The notes: generated from the letters alone by a model not told the origin. DNA of 64,000 nt from Westerdykella aurantiaca (GCA_030412805.1 JASJFJ010000003.1:1426001-1490000); one strand, 5' to 3'. Counted from the first letter of the stretch, positions 1-11,725 are shown. Translations and numbers: made by a program.

Positions 1-1868
1 CTAACGTCAAGTTTGTACGTTGCCTAAGCTTAGCAGGCAGTACTGTGCTTAGGACAAGAAAATCTACTTACTTTCTACCTTTTCAAGTGCAACAAATATT
101 ATATATAATAAGCTAAAATTTTAAACTAAGCCTCTATATATATAGACAAGATTATTTACTAATTTTTAGACATTTACTACTGTTCTTGCAGAGTTAGGTT
201 TTAGAAGGGGGGAGGAACGCGCGAGAGAGAGGTGCGCCAAGACTATCTGCATTTCTGCATCTAACAGCTCGACCGGGTCATCTGGCAACCACCTGCAACA
301 CCAGAAATCGTGTGCGTCGGCAGCCATATTGTACCACCACGAAAAATGCGATTGCACATTGTTATTTGACCTTCAACGTGTTAATGATGGTGATTGATAG
401 TGCAAGGGCCAACAGGAAAACAGGCACCTGTTTCCCTACCCGCCAAAGGACCTAGGAACTGTTAACCTACTCTCGTTAACTAATATATATCAGGGCTAGC
501 TGCCTAAGCATATCGCAACAATCTCCCTTACGCTATTCATTACCCTTTTTACTATAGGGGCCGTGGAATACTCCATAGGTCGATCGGTGCTGTGCCTCAT
601 CAGCCTCGTACAACAACATCCACCGTGTTTCATGAGGTCGTACGGCGTGGCTATTAGGCACCAACAATGGGCTTCCAAAATTCCATGACTTTCGCCTTCA
701 TACCATACTCCTCTATCATCCCGATGGTTGCCTCGTCCACCTTTTTACTCTTACTGTCTGCTCTGGAATCGGCTCTAGCGTGGGGCATCCCAAAGCAAGA
801 GACCCTTGCGACCACGACCCGCGCTAAAATTGGAACCAAAAGGGTGGATTCAGGATTCAGGAGGCTGGCGGCTTGACGTATTTGTTCCTAAGGGGATGCT
901 CCGTATACCTGGCCACAACCATGCCTACTACACCAGGCTCCCGAAGATCAACAACTGTTTAGCGTGGGAGATTCAACATCCATCCAGACCAGAATACGGG
1001 GTCTAAGAGCCGGACTATGGGACAACAACGCACAACCAGACGAGGCCGGGCTCGCCCCCAACTATACTAATTACGGCGGCTCCAACTCCGCCTCCAAATC
1101 ACCGCTCTCCCAATCTCCCGTCTCCAACTCCGTCTGGAACACCGACCCCCAACCTAATTGAGTCTATTGTTTCGAACTCGATTCACGAATTCGTGCTTGA
1201 AGCTGCAGAGTTAGCCAAGAAAATATTCGATAGCCGCTTCTGTTGTTTTACGGTCATACAACTGCTGCGTCTGCTCTGTAACCAAGGGCAACAAAGCTCC
1301 CTAATACTGAGCCCCGACGTATTACACTAAAAGAGAAGGGTCTAGTTTTTAGAGTGTTTGCATTATTGACCCAACGGGAGATCTACACGCCCCTATCAAG
1401 ACCCTCTGATCTGCTAGTAACGGATTGGACATGATGTATAGATAGAATGAGGATAGATTAGCAGAACCAATCACTGTCCATCATGCTTTCACCCTTATTT
1501 CCTCAGCCTCGCTAGTGACGAGTTGCATGTTGGGGGAGCTGGTGGCATGCTCGGGTGCTACATATTATGCAATTTCCTAGAATCTTAATTGATACGCGCG
1601 TCTGCCGCAGCTTTCCGCAGCCCAAAACGCCTCCTTCCTGGAATTGGGAAGGTAACTAGAGATAAGAAAAAGAAGAGAAGCTATTTGGAAAGCCTTCGAC
1701 CAGGGAAAAGACTTCCTTGGCACAAGGTTGCTGTTGGGCAGATTATGATACACAAAATATAGGTTAGAGGTCTGTGAATTAAGTTAAACTTTGAGATGAT
1801 TAACGCATTGCTGCTTTGTGCAGGTAACGAGACACCGTGTCGCATTTAATAGTGGTTCTTTCGAATTC
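1..1868. other. left-edge region without a supported gene
   Basis: I find no open frame here with recognisable protein character. The first 180 bases are AT-rich with TATATATA runs. Around 1060-1150 there is a low-complexity stretch of repeated CTCCAACTCCG / CTCCGCCTCC units that can be read as a short Ser/Asn-rich frame but lacks any family signal. It may be decayed repeat sequence next to the cluster border; that is only a guess. Confidence 0.4.
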
Positions 1869-2996
1869 CTACGACTGCTCCGCTACAATCTCCCTAATTG
1901 CTTTCATAATGGGGGCAAATGTGCGTTCAGGCTCAAGTACCATTACACTGTCCATGTTGTTATGGCAAATTGCCACTGCAAGGTTGTCGCGAATATCAGC
2001 GAACGCAATTGAGCCGCCAGCCCCAGGGCTGTATATGATGTCGCGGTGATCACCCACAAGAGGGTCTGACGCGTTTGGTTCCCCCCCTAGCCAGTTTCCG
2101 GCAGCCCCGAACCAGACGGGGATCGGCAAGATCTTGTCTGGGTCATGAGGGCTCTCTCTCGGTTTGGTAAGACCTGCAACGCGCTCTGGCGAGAGGAGCC
2201 GGACGCCGTCCAACTCCCCGCCATTGGCGATTAGTGCGAAGATCCGGGCAACGGATCCAGCGTCCGCTATGGCACCTGCGCCGGGATCCACGGCCTGCTG
2301 GATGACCTTGGTGTTGTGAACGTCGGCACCTGGGAACACTGACGGCGGACTGATGCCATGCTCATCGACCAGAGAAAAGGAGTTCCCTCCGTAAAGCTTT
2401 CCAACGCGAACAAGCTCATTGTCGGGAACGCCTAGACGGAAGTTCTCAACGCTCAGAGGCTTGCAGATTTCCTCGTATACGAAGACATCAAATGGCCGAT
2501 GCACTGGGTCTGTTATGCGAACAAGCTCTCCTAGAATCCAGCCCCAGACAAGAACATGATAGGCGTTCGCTGTGCCGGGAGCGAAAAGGGGTTTGAGTTG
2601 GGCGACTCCCTTAACCATCCACTCCCAATCTGCGAGTCTCGCTGGCGTTACGCCTTCGGGCATCTGAGGGATACCGGACCTGTGCGACAGGGCCATTTCT
2701 ACCGTGATGTTTTCCTTCCCATTTACCTTGAACTCGGGCCACTAGCTTGCAATCGGCTTCTTGACATCAATCAGTCCTCGTTCGGCTTGTAAATGGACTG
2801 CAAGAGCGGTGACGCCTTTGGTGACAGAGAAGATTGGGAATAAGGTCTGGTCCGTCACGGGCGAATCGTTTTCCTTGTTTGCTTTTCCGGCAAAGGCGTC
2901 GACAATCTTCTTGCCTCGATGGTATGCGCACACGGCGATTCCGTATTCGCCGAGCTCGATGGAGCAGGCAAGGGCTGGTTCGATTCGGTGGTCCAT
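1869..2996 (-). pseudogene. serine beta-lactamase-fold protein interrupted by an in-frame stop
   Basis: Read on the minus strand from the ATG at 2996, this frame is colinear with fungal class-C beta-lactamase/transesterase-like proteins (Beta-lactamase family, the LovD/EstB fold) and would be about 375 residues, a normal length. The catalytic SxxK motif is visible as SVTK at residues 57-60. A TAG codon at 2742-2744 (codon 85) interrupts the frame, but the same frame continues after it without any shift, through the conserved WPEF and ALSHRSG segments and on to a normal C-terminus. The gap cannot be removed by an intron of normal fungal length, because flanking residues on both sides are conserved. 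It is therefore a nonsense mutation, a read error or, less likely, readthrough. It lies at the left edge of the metabolite cluster; members of this family act as hydrolases or acyltransferases, and its substrate here is unknown. Confidence 0.8.
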
Positions 2997-3227
2997 GTCA
3001 GTATTGCACTAGGTATCTTGCCATGGCCGAATGCTGTTCCTTAATGGTTAGATGGAAGAATGGGCGGTGGGTGTCTTTGTGGACGTGAGTCAAGCAGGCG
3101 GACTCAGCGCTTCCTGCCACGCGCGCGGCTTTTTCTCACGGATTTAAGCCCAGTGAGAAGTGGCTATTCTATTCCGCAGTACCCATTTGGTCATTCCACT
3201 TGCCCATCCTCGCCCACGGCGCGCAAG

Positions 3228-3620
3228 ATGGCATTCAAAGTCCTTATCGTTGTCTACCGTCGACCCGACATCTCGCCCGACGAGTTCCGGAGGCTTTACG
3301 AGACGTGTCACGTGCCGCTCGTTCGGTCCATCACCGGAGACCTTTTCCCGCTATCCCATTCTCGCGCCTACCTTGATCGTGATCACACGAAGAAGGATGA
3401 AGGCTACCCGCCGGCGGTGCTGTTTGGCGACGCAAAACTCTTCGAGTGTGACGCTCTGACAACCATGACATTCGAGGCTCGGGCCCACTTTGAGGCCTTT
3501 AACAGCAAGTTGATGGAGAGGGACAACCGAGCGAAGATTGAGTTCGACGGTGCTAAGTTCATGGACGGCAGCCGAACGGCCATGGTGGTGATTGGGGACG
3601 TGATTGAGAGCAGCCGATGA
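3228..3620 (+). CDS. EthD-domain protein (dimeric alpha/beta barrel)
   Basis: This intronless frame gives 130 residues, typical for a single EthD domain. It begins with a beta-strand-like MAFKVLIVVYRR followed by DEFRRLYETCHVPLV, the usual strand-helix opening of EthD proteins in which a small protein is sent through a ferredoxin-like dimer barrel. I chose the ATG at 3228 because the homology-like core starts there; an open frame extends upstream but has no matching character. EthD proteins in polyketide clusters catalyse decarboxylation, dehydration or oxygenation without metal cofactors, so this may be a tailoring enzyme. It is the first of three such proteins in the cluster. No specific reaction can be assigned. 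Confidence 0.8.
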   Translation: MAFKVLIVVYRRPDISPDEFRRLYETCHVPLVRSITGDLFPLSHSRAYLDRDHTKKDEGYPPAVLFGDAKLFECDALTTMTFEARAHFEAFNSKLMERDNRAKIEFDGAKFMDGSRTAMVVIGDVIESSR

Positions 3621-3681
3621 GAAGAACCTTGGAAGACCTCGGGACATCTCATGTGCGATGTGACGGGGTAACGGGTGGGTC

Positions 3682-3730
3682 CGTGCAGCGTGCAGCGTGC
3701 AACGTGCAGCGTGCGGGGTGCGGGGTGCGG
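3682..3730. repeat. 7-bp tandem repeat, seven copies
   Basis: Seven head-to-tail copies of a 7-base unit fill exactly 49 bases: four copies close to CGTGCAG, then CGTGCGG and two GGTGCGG. It lies between the EthD gene and the bZIP gene, 180 bases upstream of the latter. Confidence 0.9.
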
Positions 3731-3908
3731 CCCGGGTTGCAGGGAGGTCTTACTCTAGGTGGTAAGGCTCATAGGTAATCACATGACCGGCCCCTTGCAA
3801 CATTCCAACATTAATATTTGAAGGTTACAACGCCAACAACATCGTTAACCTCGATGCCTCTTTCACCCAACATGCGCATCTTGCATTTGATCAGTGAAGC
3901 GTGAAGCA

Positions 3909-5203
3909 ATGTCAGATTGTGGTGATGAATCGCGGCGCGCCCGCAAGCGCGCCACCGACCGCAAGTCGCAGCGGAACCATCGTGAACGCCAAAAAGCCTA
4001 CATACAGCATCTCGAGCAGTCCCTGGTCACGTTCAAGGCTGCTGCTAACTCTGACCAGCGTGTCAGCAATCTTGTTGCCGAAATCGAACGTCTCCAGGCC
4101 AAGTGCACCTCACAGGAGGCGCAACTTGCCCGCGTCCGAGCTGCTGTTTGCGACCCTCCCCACCATACCATTGAGCAGATATTGGTTCAAGAGGCAGATT
4201 CTACCTTCAGTCTTGACCACGACGACTTTAGCCTGGCAGACCAAATTGGAGATTTCACTGCAGCTGGGAAGGACCTCCCGGCCATGGAAGTCGGCCTGTG
4301 CGATGCGGACGACAGCTTGTCTGCTGGTGACGGCAGTTTATCTACCCGGGACTTCAGCATCCATACCATCGACTGCAATCCGCCAGCACGCGATGGCAAT
4401 CCGCAAGTAGCGACTCCCACGCAGGACCTTCCGGGAGTTGAGACGGTGCAAGCCCCCACGGACATGGCTACCGAACAGCTCTTTACCATGCTCACGCCGA
4501 CTCAGGACTCGCTGGTGCCGCTGGCCGACGTATGTCTTGTCCCATATCCATCAACTTGCCTGCCCCGGTACACCGCCGCGGCCGGCGCCGCAGACAGATT
4601 CCTATTTGCCATGCTGGAAGAGGCACGCGCGGAGCATCGCCGGGGCACTTTTGACATGACGGAGCCCAGTCTAAGGCGCCTTCTTTCTATGCCAGCATGC
4701 GACACTCTGGCTTTTCGGCTGTTTCACTACATCAAGTCATACGGTGCCATGCCGTTACATCTCCTTCTATCTATTTTCTGGGTGCAATATCTCTACCTTA
4801 GGGTACGATACTCAATTCACCAACTGTATAGCATGGCTAATCCCTCCAGTGGCATGTGCTCGAGACTACCGAAGCCTATGAACAAATACCGTCTTTTATG
4901 AGGCCGACACCGATTGAGTATCAAATCCCACACCGCATCAGCATCAGCATGATAGTCTGGCCTGATCTCCGACAAATGCTGATCCGCGATGCCCTCACCA
5001 CAGACCCAGATGCGATAGGAATCGATCTCATGAACAGTATGCATCCACACTGGCAACCAACATGTGCAATCAGCAGTGGATTTCTTGTCAGCTTGGACAT
5101 TCTTGGAATGGTCGAACAGCAAGCTTGCTCACGAGAGTTCTGGAAGGTTGATCAAGCATTTTCGAAGAAGTACTCCCAGTACAATAGCTGCGATTTGTTC
5201 TGA
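3909..5203 (+). CDS. bZIP transcription factor with DUF3425 C-terminal domain
   Basis: Two exons (3909-4802 and 4850-5203) joined by a 47-nt intron give 415 residues. The N-terminus has a bZIP basic region (RARKRATDRKSQRNHRER, about residues 9-26) followed by a short leucine zipper-like helix to about residue 70. A long acidic, low-complexity middle follows. The C-terminal third shows the DUF3425 signature: WHVLETTEAYEQIPSFMRPT just after the intron and VWPDLRQMLI further on. The splice is supported because it joins YLYLR directly to that signature in frame. bZIP-DUF3425 proteins are Pezizomycotina-specific nuclear regulators, often near metabolite clusters or stress genes. The start is the first ATG of the frame. 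It may regulate this cluster beside the AflR-like factor, but no target evidence is visible. Confidence 0.9.
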
Positions 5204-5219
5204 GACGTGTCGCTTTGCG

Positions 5220-6318
5220 CTATTCAATCTCTACATCGAAGGCTTTGGCGAGAAAGGCACTGATGCTTTTCCAGCACGCTTCAATGTCATCCTTCCTGTA
5301 GTCCTTGCTGCCTTGCTTGTAATGGCTGAAGCCATGAATAGCCTCGGAATATTCATGGAACTCGACATGAACCCCCGCCCCCTCCAACATACGACCATAT
5401 CGCTGCCCTTCATCTTTCAGACAGTCCATTCCGGCCAAATGTACGGAGGCTGGAGCTAGTCTCGGCTGCAATTCACGCAGTAGATCCTGCCCCGCAAGCA
5501 ATGGTGCAACGAAAACGGAGTTCTTGTCCACGAAAGGTGGCAGATAAGCTGCCTCCATGAGTTCGGCCACCCACACTGGAAGCGACTTGGCCTGAACTTC
5601 TACACTTGCCGCCTGGTACCGATTTCTATACGCTTCGTTACAGGCGGTGCTAGCGTAGATTAGGATCTGCGCGACCTGGCGGTACTGCGTTGGCAACCCT
5701 TCTCTGAACTTGCGGCATGGTCCCGCCGTGTATGACGTGAGCAAAGATAGAGATGCTGCTAGGTTGCCGCCTGCTGAGTTTCCCATGAAAGCAACGCGGG
5801 CAGGGTCAATGACGACTTTGGTTTGCTCCGCGAACCCTTCAGAGAACGTCCATCTGAGAACTTCGCGCAGTTGGAGCAGTGCGTGCGGGAATGGGTACCC
5901 CGGTGACTTGGCATAATCCACGGAGACGATGACTGCACCAAGCTGAGCAAGGTTTAGATTTCTGAGAAAGTGGAAAGAGCAGTGTAATAATACGCACCTC
6001 ATCTGATAATGAACGAACGATATGCTCACCGTCCGATGGCTGTCCAAGGACGAAGCCTCCGCCCTCGAAAACCAGAATGAGAGGTAATCTACTTCCCGCT
6101 CTCCGTTTGCGCTCGGGTGGTAAACACAACGAGCACCGTACGCTTCCCTCTCCAATACCCGGCGTTGGCACGACAATTTTCGCATCAAATTTCGCTCCAT
6201 TTCCGGTCATTGAAGCCACGATTTTGCGCAGAATCCATGCTGTTGTATGAAGATACAGCGTGTACGCATACGAGTAGCCCGGTCCTGAAGTAACTTCCGG
6301 CGCTTTCGTCTGTTCCAT
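5220..6318 (-). CDS. HSL-type alpha/beta hydrolase (esterase)
   Basis: Two exons on the minus strand (6318-5998 and 5942-5220) with a 55-nt intron (GTGCGT...CAG) give 347 residues. The oxyanion-hole element reads EGGG (residues 85-88), where most hormone-sensitive-lipase relatives have HGGG. The nucleophile elbow is GNSAGG (161-166, Ser163), and the C-terminal AIHGF supplies the catalytic histidine. Fungal relatives include steryl-acetyl hydrolase-like and cluster esterases that cleave acetyl or lactone esters. It is divergent from the Baeyer-Villiger monooxygenase gene with 261 bases between the two ATGs, so the two are probably co-expressed; an esterase could open the ester or lactone made by that enzyme (inference). 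It converges on the bZIP gene, with only 16 bases between the stop codons. Confidence 0.88.
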
Positions 6319-6579
6319 GGTTGGGTATGCAATACGATCATCTCCGCTTTTTAGCCACGCGGTTGACTCGATCGCCGGAAAAACATGGGGTTGCTAAAAC
6401 ACTGACATCGCCTCCATTACGTCCGTCCATTTCGCCCGCGTGCTAAGGTCTACTCACGTGAATGATGAACACGCCAGCCCTTGGCAGGTTGGACGATGTA
6501 GTGGTCGCGCTACTGCCTACTACAAAGACAGACTATGGCAGGCCTCTTCTGACGAAATCATGACTACTCGGTTGGTACA
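6319..6579. promoter_or_regulatory. divergent promoter of esterase and BVMO
   Basis: These 261 bases separate two divergent ATGs and must carry both core promoters. One AflR-type TCG-N5-CGR match lies at 6368-6378. Confidence 0.6.
6368..6378 (+). promoter_or_regulatory. candidate AflR-type site TCGATCGCCGG
   Basis: The sequence fits TCG-N5-CGR, the site described for AflR in aspergilli. It lies in the divergent esterase/BVMO promoter, 50 bases from the esterase ATG. A single short match is easily due to chance. Confidence 0.3.
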
Positions 6580-8731
6580 ATGACCAACATGACAGAGCAG
6601 GCGAATGGCGCACCTGTAGCCAACGGGGACAAGTCGAACGAACTCCCTCAACGCGATAGACGATCCGGTCTCGTAAACCAGTGGCATTCGCAGCCATCTG
6701 TTGTCCGAATTATTCATGTTGGCGCTGGTGCTACAGGGCTTTGTGCTGCCTACAAGATGCGCAATGCGCTGAAAGATTATGAACTTGTTTGCTACGAGAA
6801 AAACAGCGAAGTCGGGGGTACCTGGTTTGAAAGTATGTCTTTTCAATGTCTTAGTAAAAATCCAGACTGATCGTCTTTAGATACGTACCCTGGGTGTGCT
6901 TGTGACGTGTATGTGAGAATCTAGAATGCATCTATGAGATCGTCTGCATTGCGTCGGCATCGCTTACATCTATATGCAGCCCCGCGCATGTGTACACATA
7001 CACTTTTCGACCGAATCCAAATTGGTCGTCCTATTACGCTGTACGTCGTTCTTTTGAAATGCTCCGGAGCCGAAACTGATATCTTTCTGATCAGTACTCG
7101 TCCGAGATCCTCGACTACTTTCAAGACTTTTACCGCGAGCAAAAGCTTTCTACATACGTCAAGTTGGAGCATCGTGTTCTCAGTGCAACGTGGCACGAGG
7201 AAAGAGGTCAATGGGAGGTGGTCATCGAGCACGATGGCAAGACATTCACAGACTGGTGCCATGTGCTCATGAATGGCTCCGGACTATTGAACAAATGGCG
7301 CTGTGAGTTCATTTCATTACCAAGGGTTGTCGCAATGATGGCTCAACGAAATGCAGGGCCACATATCGAGGGCCTCAACACCTTCAAGGGTCCGGTCGTG
7401 CATTCCGCACACTGGGATGGTAAGCATCTATGCAAAACCACGGCCGATACGCTAAGGCAAACAATATTTAGGTTCGGTCAACTACAATGACAGGACAGTG
7501 GCAATTCTTGGAACAGGCTCGTCGAGCATTCAGATCTTGCCTCAGATCCAGAAGGGTACGCTGTTTGCAGATAAGCCTGCTATGCAAACTCACTCATAGT
7601 CTATTAGTTGCTACTGAAGTGAAGGCTTTCCTCAGAAGCCCAACATGGATTTCTCCACCCATGCCGCGAATCCCAGTGGAGGCGCCTATCCCAGAGAACG
7701 CTGAGCCAGAGGAGACACCCAATCCGCTCATTCAGCAATACTTTTACAAGGATCACGAGATCAAGTACCTCTCCGAGAATGCTGAACAACATCTCACTTA
7801 CAGGAAGAAAATCGAATACGCCATCAACCGTGGATTTGCCATCTTTTACAAGGACACAGAAGCGTCTCAGATGGCGGAGTGGTACATGCGTAATGAGATG
7901 GAAAAGCGACTAGGGAGTAACTCCGAGCTCAAAGACAGACTCATTCCGAGCTTTCCTCCGGGTTGCAGGCGCCTCACGCCCGGCGATGGCTACTTGGAGG
8001 CCCTGGTCCAGCCGAACGTCACAAACATCTTCAATGAAGTTCAGTCGATCAATGAAACTGGCCTCACTACGAGTGATGGAAAGCATCACCAGGTCGATAT
8101 TATTGTGTGCGCGACTGGCTTCGATATGGCCTGGACTCCCCACTTTCGTCTGACCGGTGTAGATGGCCTTGACATCAAGAAGGCTTGGAGCCCTTTGCCA
8201 CAGTGCTATCTGGGTATCGCTGCCCCAGGATTTCCCAATTATTGGGTAATGAATGGACCGCGTGGAAACTTGGGAAATGGGACCGCCCTTCCGTGCTTCG
8301 AGGTACAGATTGAGTATGTAATCGAGGCCGTTAAGAAAATCCAAACGGAGCGCATCAGAGCAATGGACGTACGTGCCGACATTACCGATAAGCTCAATGA
8401 GTATATTGATAAGTGGATGGATACCTCGGTCTTCAGCGCCAACTGCAAAAGTTGGTACAAGAATAACACCGTTGACGGCAAGGTTATGTGCTGGGGAGGA
8501 TCGGTAAGTGCTCATTACCCCTCGGTAGTATTACAGGCTAATCGGATGGAGTCAATTCACTATCTCAAAACTCTCAAAACCCCTCGATGGGAGCACTACA
8601 ACATTCGGTATCATGACGACGACCCGTGGGGGTTCTTGGGTAATGGCCGCATCGAAGCTGAGACAACGGATGACTTTTTGGGGATGACATCTTATTTGAG
8701 AAACTCGGATCACCCATGGGAGATTAACTAG
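6580..8731 (+). CDS. FAD-dependent Baeyer-Villiger monooxygenase (CHMO type)
   Basis: Eight exons (6580-6832, 6881-6908, 6980-7040, 7095-7302, 7357-7419, 7472-7555, 7608-8503, 8552-8731) give about 590 residues, the normal family length. An FAD-binding GAGATG lies at residues 48-53, then the conserved VGGTWFEN and YPGCACDVPAH segments that appear only when the small exons are joined. The Baeyer-Villiger fingerprint FKGPVVHSAHWD follows, and a second, NADPH-binding motif is GTGSSS. These enzymes insert oxygen next to a ketone to give an ester or lactone. The family includes AflW/MoxY of aflatoxin synthesis. It is distinct from the DUF4243 questin oxidase-type enzymes that open anthraquinones in geodin-type clusters. 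It is divergent from the esterase gene. The last intron (8504-8551) is inferred from GTAAGT and a better match of the joined protein. Confidence 0.93.
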
Positions 8732-8797
8732 TTCACATCAATCGGGTGGAAATTGTTGTGCAACGATGCACGTCCTAACTTCTGTCTATTCTGTATC

Positions 8798-9415
8798 CTA
8801 GAATTTCAACTTGAAGATGCCCGCTTCCCCCTTGTCCAGCAACCTATCCTCCCTGGCCTCTGCTTCGCCAGCGTAACCGAAGACGCTGCACCACCATGTA
8901 TCCTCGCCTATGTCAACAGCATATGCACCCTTGGAAGCTATACTGGTGCTGGTCATTGTCTCTCCACTGCACTTCAGGACCTCATCCGCGGCGACGTCAC
9001 GATTCTCTTGGTTCCAAAGAAGAACCCGCTGATACTCTTGATCTAGCATCCCGGGCGGGTCGAACTCGTAATGCCGGACTAGCGGCCGGCCCTCCATAAA
9101 CAAATCAGCAATCCCCTCCATGACGGGCGTAAAAGCAGGCGTTTGCCAAAAGTCCCAATGGTCTTGGATGTTCTCCCAGTCGAGCATCCACACCAGTTTC
9201 TTCTGGTCGGTGAGCGAGGGGCCCCACGCCATGCGCTTGATTCCCTTCCCACCTCGACTGTTGGCGACGATGCGTTCCTCGAAATCGCACAGAGCCTCGG
9301 GGGACTGCGCGTGCTTGAGCTCGAAGACGGCAATCTCGGTGACAGGCTTGTCTTGTGCTGGGAGGTATGTTTTGAGGAGCTGCGTGTACGCTGCCATCTG
9401 CTCTGCAGTAGCCAT
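8798..9415 (-). CDS. dimeric alpha/beta-barrel (EthD/ABM-like) protein
   Basis: A single uninterrupted frame of 205 residues starts at the ATG at 9415. It shows strand-helix alternation with VTEIAVFELKH near residue 25, a W-rich strand (KKLVWMLDWENIQDHWDFW) and a second half ending in WWCSVFGY, consistent with two stacked ferredoxin-like (dimeric alpha/beta-barrel) repeats. I recognise the fold type rather than a named family; antibiotic-biosynthesis-monooxygenase-like and EthD proteins are the closest. It converges on the BVMO gene and is divergent from the first P450 gene (358 bases), which places it inside the cluster. A role as a cofactor-free oxygenase, cyclase or dehydratase is possible, but no catalytic residue can be named. 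Confidence 0.75.
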   Translation of the reverse strand: MATAEQMAAYTQLLKTYLPAQDKPVTEIAVFELKHAQSPEALCDFEERIVANSRGGKGIKRMAWGPSLTDQKKLVWMLDWENIQDHWDFWQTPAFTPVMEGIADLFMEGRPLVRHYEFDPPGMLDQEYQRVLLWNQENRDVAADEVLKCSGETMTSTSIASKGAYAVDIGEDTWWCSVFGYAGEAEAREDRLLDKGEAGIFKLKF

Positions 9416-9773
9416 GGCGAAATGGAGAGTGCACGGGATGTTGGTATCCCTCGGTTCGTTTTGGATTTAGATGTGCCCTTAGGTGCATTAATGTCGGGGT
9501 TCTTATTGTCGCTTTTAGATTGCAACAAGCATGCTCCGACAAATGGGCACTGGCCAATGAGGATCATGTAAATACGATCGTATGGACCGTATCCGGGGTA
9601 TGGGTGTTGACTCGTCCGAGATTAGCGTGGTTTCGAGCGTTGTCAGTCGAACTGACTCCGCCGTCGTGCTTCCACACATGTCCATTCGAGGACTTGGAGG
9701 CTGATAACATGCATCCGGCCTCGGTCTCACAGAGAAGGGTTCCACTGACACTGCGTGAGAATCGTGGGGCGCC
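9416..9773. promoter_or_regulatory. divergent promoter of EthD-like gene and P450
   Basis: These 358 bases lie between two divergent start codons. I found no TCG-N5-CGR match and no clear TATA box. Several short frames read across it but none has protein character. Confidence 0.45.
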
Positions 9774-11725
9774 ATGGCTGCTGAACACTCTTCTCCAGTG
9801 CTGGCGCGGATTCTCGCGCAGCCGTGGGCCATCTTTGGGTTTATGGTCGCCTTGGCCTTTATCAAACATGTTTATGATAGCAGGAAGTCGGTAAGTCTGG
9901 TCCTTGTGTATCCCTCGCACCGAACACAAGTGACGGAAAGCCGCAGCCAGCCGTCCCTGGAATCGGCTATGGCTCCTTCCCGATTCTGCGTCAATGGAGA
10001 GGCGCGATCACATTCATGCTCGACCCAGTCAAGCAAATCAGAGAAGGCTGTAGCAGATACGGCAAGTCGTACTTTAAAATCTCAACTCTCCAGGACGAGT
10101 ATCTTGTAGTTTCAGAAAAAGAAAAGATAAAAGAGGTATGTTACCTGGGAATATAGCAATGCGCGGTTGCAGCTGATACGCAAATAGTACCTCGCAGCGC
10201 CCGATGATGTGCTGAACGCGCAAGATTCTTTCAACGCTGTAGGTATGCTATCGTATCTTAGCTATAACAGCTGATTGTCACAACAGGCATTCCAGATTCC
10301 ATGGACAATGGGCTGGGGTGTCGCACATAGAACATACCATGTCCCCCTAGTTCGTGTGAATCTAACGCAAAACATTTCTCGTAATATTCCCGGAATGCTG
10401 CAACAAGTCGAGGAAGGGCTCCAGGAAGGTTTTGGTGACCCCAAAGGTGAGATATCAGAGCCACTCTCCCAATGAATTTTCATATTAATAGCACAGCACA
10501 ACAGACTGGGTTGAGGTCCCCCTGTATGAAATTATTGCCAAAATCGTTGCAAAAGTCAGCAATCGAGCTTTCAGTGGGATGCAATTATGTAAGTCTGGTT
10601 GCGGAATTGAATGCCTGGCCGCACGGCTTGGAACACCGGCTTACAATCCCATCCAGGCCAAAACGAAGAGCACTTGCAGAATGCATTGGACTATGCTCAA
10701 GATGTCGTCCTATCAGCGGAGCTCATTCGGCCGTTTCCGAATTGGTTGAAACTGTGCGCAATACTCACTGCATCAAACAAATCCAATGCTGACATCATTT
10801 GCCAGAATTCTGGTCAGGTTCACGCCCATCGGGCGCCGCAAGAGGCGCGCGATTAAGATCATGGGACCTATCGTTCAAGAGCGTCTAAACAAGGATTACA
10901 AAGAAGGCGAGAAACCGGATGACATGATTCAATGGCTCGTAGATGCGGCGCCTCCGATCGAGCGGACCGTTCCGCAGATCGTCGAGCGCATCATGGCGTT
11001 GAACGTTGCGTCCATTCACACTACAACCATGGTAAAGTCCTCCTCCTTCCGATCAGCCGGGGTGCTCACTACGACTAGACTCTCACATCAGCTTTGTACA
11101 CTCTCGGAGGAGAATGGGAAAAGTACACTCAGCCACTGAGAGAAGAGGTACAGAGATACTGCGAAGATGACCAAATCACGAAGCAAACGCTCGCCAAACT
11201 CGTCAAGATGGACAGCTTCCTCCGTGAAAGCGGACGTTATAACAATACCGGAATAAGTAAGCACTCTCTGGTCGCAGCTACGCCGGGCACCTCTAACGAG
11301 GAACAGCGAACCTTACTCGAAATGCCCGTAAAGAGTTCCGCTTCAAAGACGGTACTGTCGTACCTCCTGGTGCTATTGTCACAGCGCCGGCTATCCATCT
11401 CCACCGCAGCGAGGCATTCTACGCCAACCCAGATGCTTTCGACGGCTTCCGATTTAGCCGCTTGAAGGAGGAATCCCAGAAAGCGACGAAGCACCAAATG
11501 ATCAGCACAGACATCGAGTATCTCCTTTTCGGCCACGGAAAGCATGCCTGTCCGGGAAGGTTCTTTGCCGCCAATGAGATGAAGCTGATTTTTGCGAAGC
11601 TGATTCAACGGTATGATTTGAAGCTTGTTCCCGGGACTGCACCCTCAACTATGTTCCTGGGTACTATGACGATTCCGGACACCAAGTTGAAGGTGTTGGT
11701 GCGGAACGTACATGCTGAGGCCTGA
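9774..11725 (+). CDS. cytochrome P450 (microsomal, ent-kaurene-oxidase-like group)
   Basis: Nine exons (9774-9890, 9947-10135, 10188-10238, 10287-10446, 10505-10588, 10657-10753, 10806-11031, 11079-11256, 11307-11725) sum to 506 residues with every junction in phase. The N-terminus has a hydrophobic anchor (residues 13-31). The I-helix region reads ASIHTTTM then TLTSALYTLGGEW across an intron. The heme loop is FGHGKHACPGR near residue 449, with the thiolate cysteine present. The FGHGKHACPGRFFA form is typical of fungal P450s of the GA14-synthase/ent-kaurene-oxidase-like clade common in metabolite clusters. It probably hydroxylates or couples the polyketide product in the ER membrane. The high intron count and small exon 3 (51 nt) make manual boundaries the main uncertainty. 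Confidence 0.93.

Noticed and set aside
667..1161. Short plus-strand frames at the left edge
   Set aside because: No motif, inconsistent frame, and part is low-complexity CTCC-rich sequence.
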